Assembly: GCA_015231955.1 (NCBI GenBank)
Contig: JADGAN010000052.1
Location: 1-33,017 of the forward strand
DNA from: Oligoflexia bacterium
GTDB lineage: Bacteria; Bdellovibrionota; Bacteriovoracia; Bacteriovoracales; Bacteriovoracaceae
DNA: 33,017 nucleotides
Direction of reading: 5' to 3'
The notes below the pieces were generated by a model. It made no database searches and was not told the DNA's origin. It worked only from the letters and a program-made list of their open reading frames with translations. The position numbers were made by a program, and so were the translations under genes. Shown here piece after piece: positions 32,556-33,017 of this stretch. Every line of letters begins with the position of its first letter. Position 1 is the first letter of the stretch.

Positions 32556-32608
32556 CTATATCTGAGCTTTTTCGAATTTTTGGAGAAATTCCTTTGGGGC
32601 GGATACGG

Positions 32609-32647
32609 GTACTTTTTTCTGTTTTTTTTATGAAATCAAAAAAGTAC
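32609..32647 (+). other. Inverted repeat after dus
   Basis: GTACTTTTTT (32609-32618) is matched by AAAAAAGTAC (32638-32647) around a 19-base, T-rich loop. It lies about 55 bases after the dus stop. The T tract is inside the stem and the 3' side is not T-rich, so it is a poor terminator; it may still slow polymerase or be an operator. Confidence 0.3.
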
Positions 32648-32689
32648 AATAGAATTGGTAACAATGTTTTTAATAATGGATGTAATAAA

Positions 32690-32917
32690 ATGAATAAGAT
32701 GCTGAAGCTTTGCATACGCAACAGAAAGGGTCTTTCTCTCCTCGAAGTTATGATCGCTCACAAGGCCAATGCGGATAATGTCAGATTTGTTCTTACAACT
32801 GCACTAAGAGATGCGAAAGCTTGTACAGCAACACTCACCTCGGCAGGGCTGACGCAAGCGGGAGGTGCTCTCACTTCGATACTTAGTAGCAACGTAACTT
32901 ATATGGACTCGCCGTAA
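32690..32917 (+). pseudogene. Prepilin-like remnant with lost helix
   Basis: A 75-residue ORF opening with a basic leader and KGLSLLEVMIA, the type IV prepilin cleavage/methylation motif (cut after Gly15, Glu at +5). A normal pilin continues in a hydrophobic helix of about 20 residues; here the sequence jumps to AHKANADNVRF and a short C-rich tail that resembles the head region of small pseudopilins. An internal deletion, or two fused fragments, is the simplest explanation. A frame extends upstream but overlaps dus, so ATG 32690 is the sensible start; its ribosome site is poor. Confidence 0.55.
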
Positions 32918-33017
32918 ATGCAAGAAAAAATTCTAATTTAATAGCAAAATAAAAATAATCGCTGCCATATATCCGGCCTATCTTTATTGGGATTCAGTTC
33001 CCTGTGGCCCTGATGGA
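32918..33017. other. Non-coding window end
   Basis: I see no gene, hairpin or repeat in this last stretch. A few short AT-rich words only. Confidence 0.4.

Noticed and set aside
1-33017. CRISPR array, prophage or complete IS element
   Set aside because: No regularly spaced direct repeats, cas, phage structural or transposase genes were seen; the only repeats are the two palindromes and a short tetranucleotide tract.

Overview
The window reads as chromosomal DNA of a Gram-negative, moderately AT-rich bacterium. Signal peptides, two lipoprotein signals, a lipocalin, YceI, HD-GYP proteins, a prepilin-like remnant and a receiver remnant of the form 'LATG...GK.SPW' make a Bdellovibrionota (Bacteriovorax-like) source plausible. 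No rRNA or marker gene proves it, so this is an inference.

Layout. 1-746: sparse DNA with a hairpin and a minus-strand gene remnant, the C-terminal part of a response-regulator receiver, followed by a coupled small ORF. 752-4458: a sulfur cassette (metallo-beta-lactamase/rhodanese persulfide dioxygenase, split YeeE/YedE transporter pair, DUF202 protein) lying between two direct copies of a nearly identical palindromic element; the left copy abuts the truncated receiver gene. 4536-6162: a strong promoter, a 25-codon leader ORF, a di-heme-motif lipoprotein and a YceI protein. 6341-7861: a degenerate HD-GYP protein; its canonical paralogue is at 11388-12416. 7881-10279 (minus): a GT2 glycosyltransferase and a polytopic GT-C-like protein. 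10376-11047 (minus): a secreted protein built of five four-cysteine repeats. 12426-12515: tRNA-Leu(UAA). 12703-16401: a large unknown lipoprotein, a degenerate NuoCD-like protein and a small membrane ORF, tightly linked. 16322-17976 (minus): Pit phosphate transporter with its DUF47 partner; then YggT and the ABC-F protein Uup. 20296-25999: two tandem paralogous membrane sensors directly ahead of a two-subunit xanthine dehydrogenase. 26220-27113: a secreted unknown behind a tetranucleotide repeat, with a clear terminator. 27300-27540: a structured RNA candidate, possibly the 5' part of a group II intron. 27629-31410 (minus): an apparent lipid operon (lipocalin, FakA-FakB fusion, PlsY, DUF1295). 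31602-32555: a tRNA-dihydrouridine synthase, possibly leaderless. 32690-32917: a prepilin remnant.

How the parts work together. The sulfur genes form a transport-and-oxidation module for reduced sulfur. The lipid operon fits uptake of exogenous fatty acid: a periplasmic carrier, phosphorylation of the fatty acid to acyl-phosphate by a fused FakAB, and transfer to glycerol-3-phosphate by PlsY. Pit/DUF47 is a standard phosphate-import pair. The most unusual items are the repeat-bounded sulfur cassette, the NuoCD-like protein in a lipoprotein operon, the FakAB fusion in its lipid context, the five-repeat cysteine-rich protein and the structured RNA at 27.3-27.5 kb.
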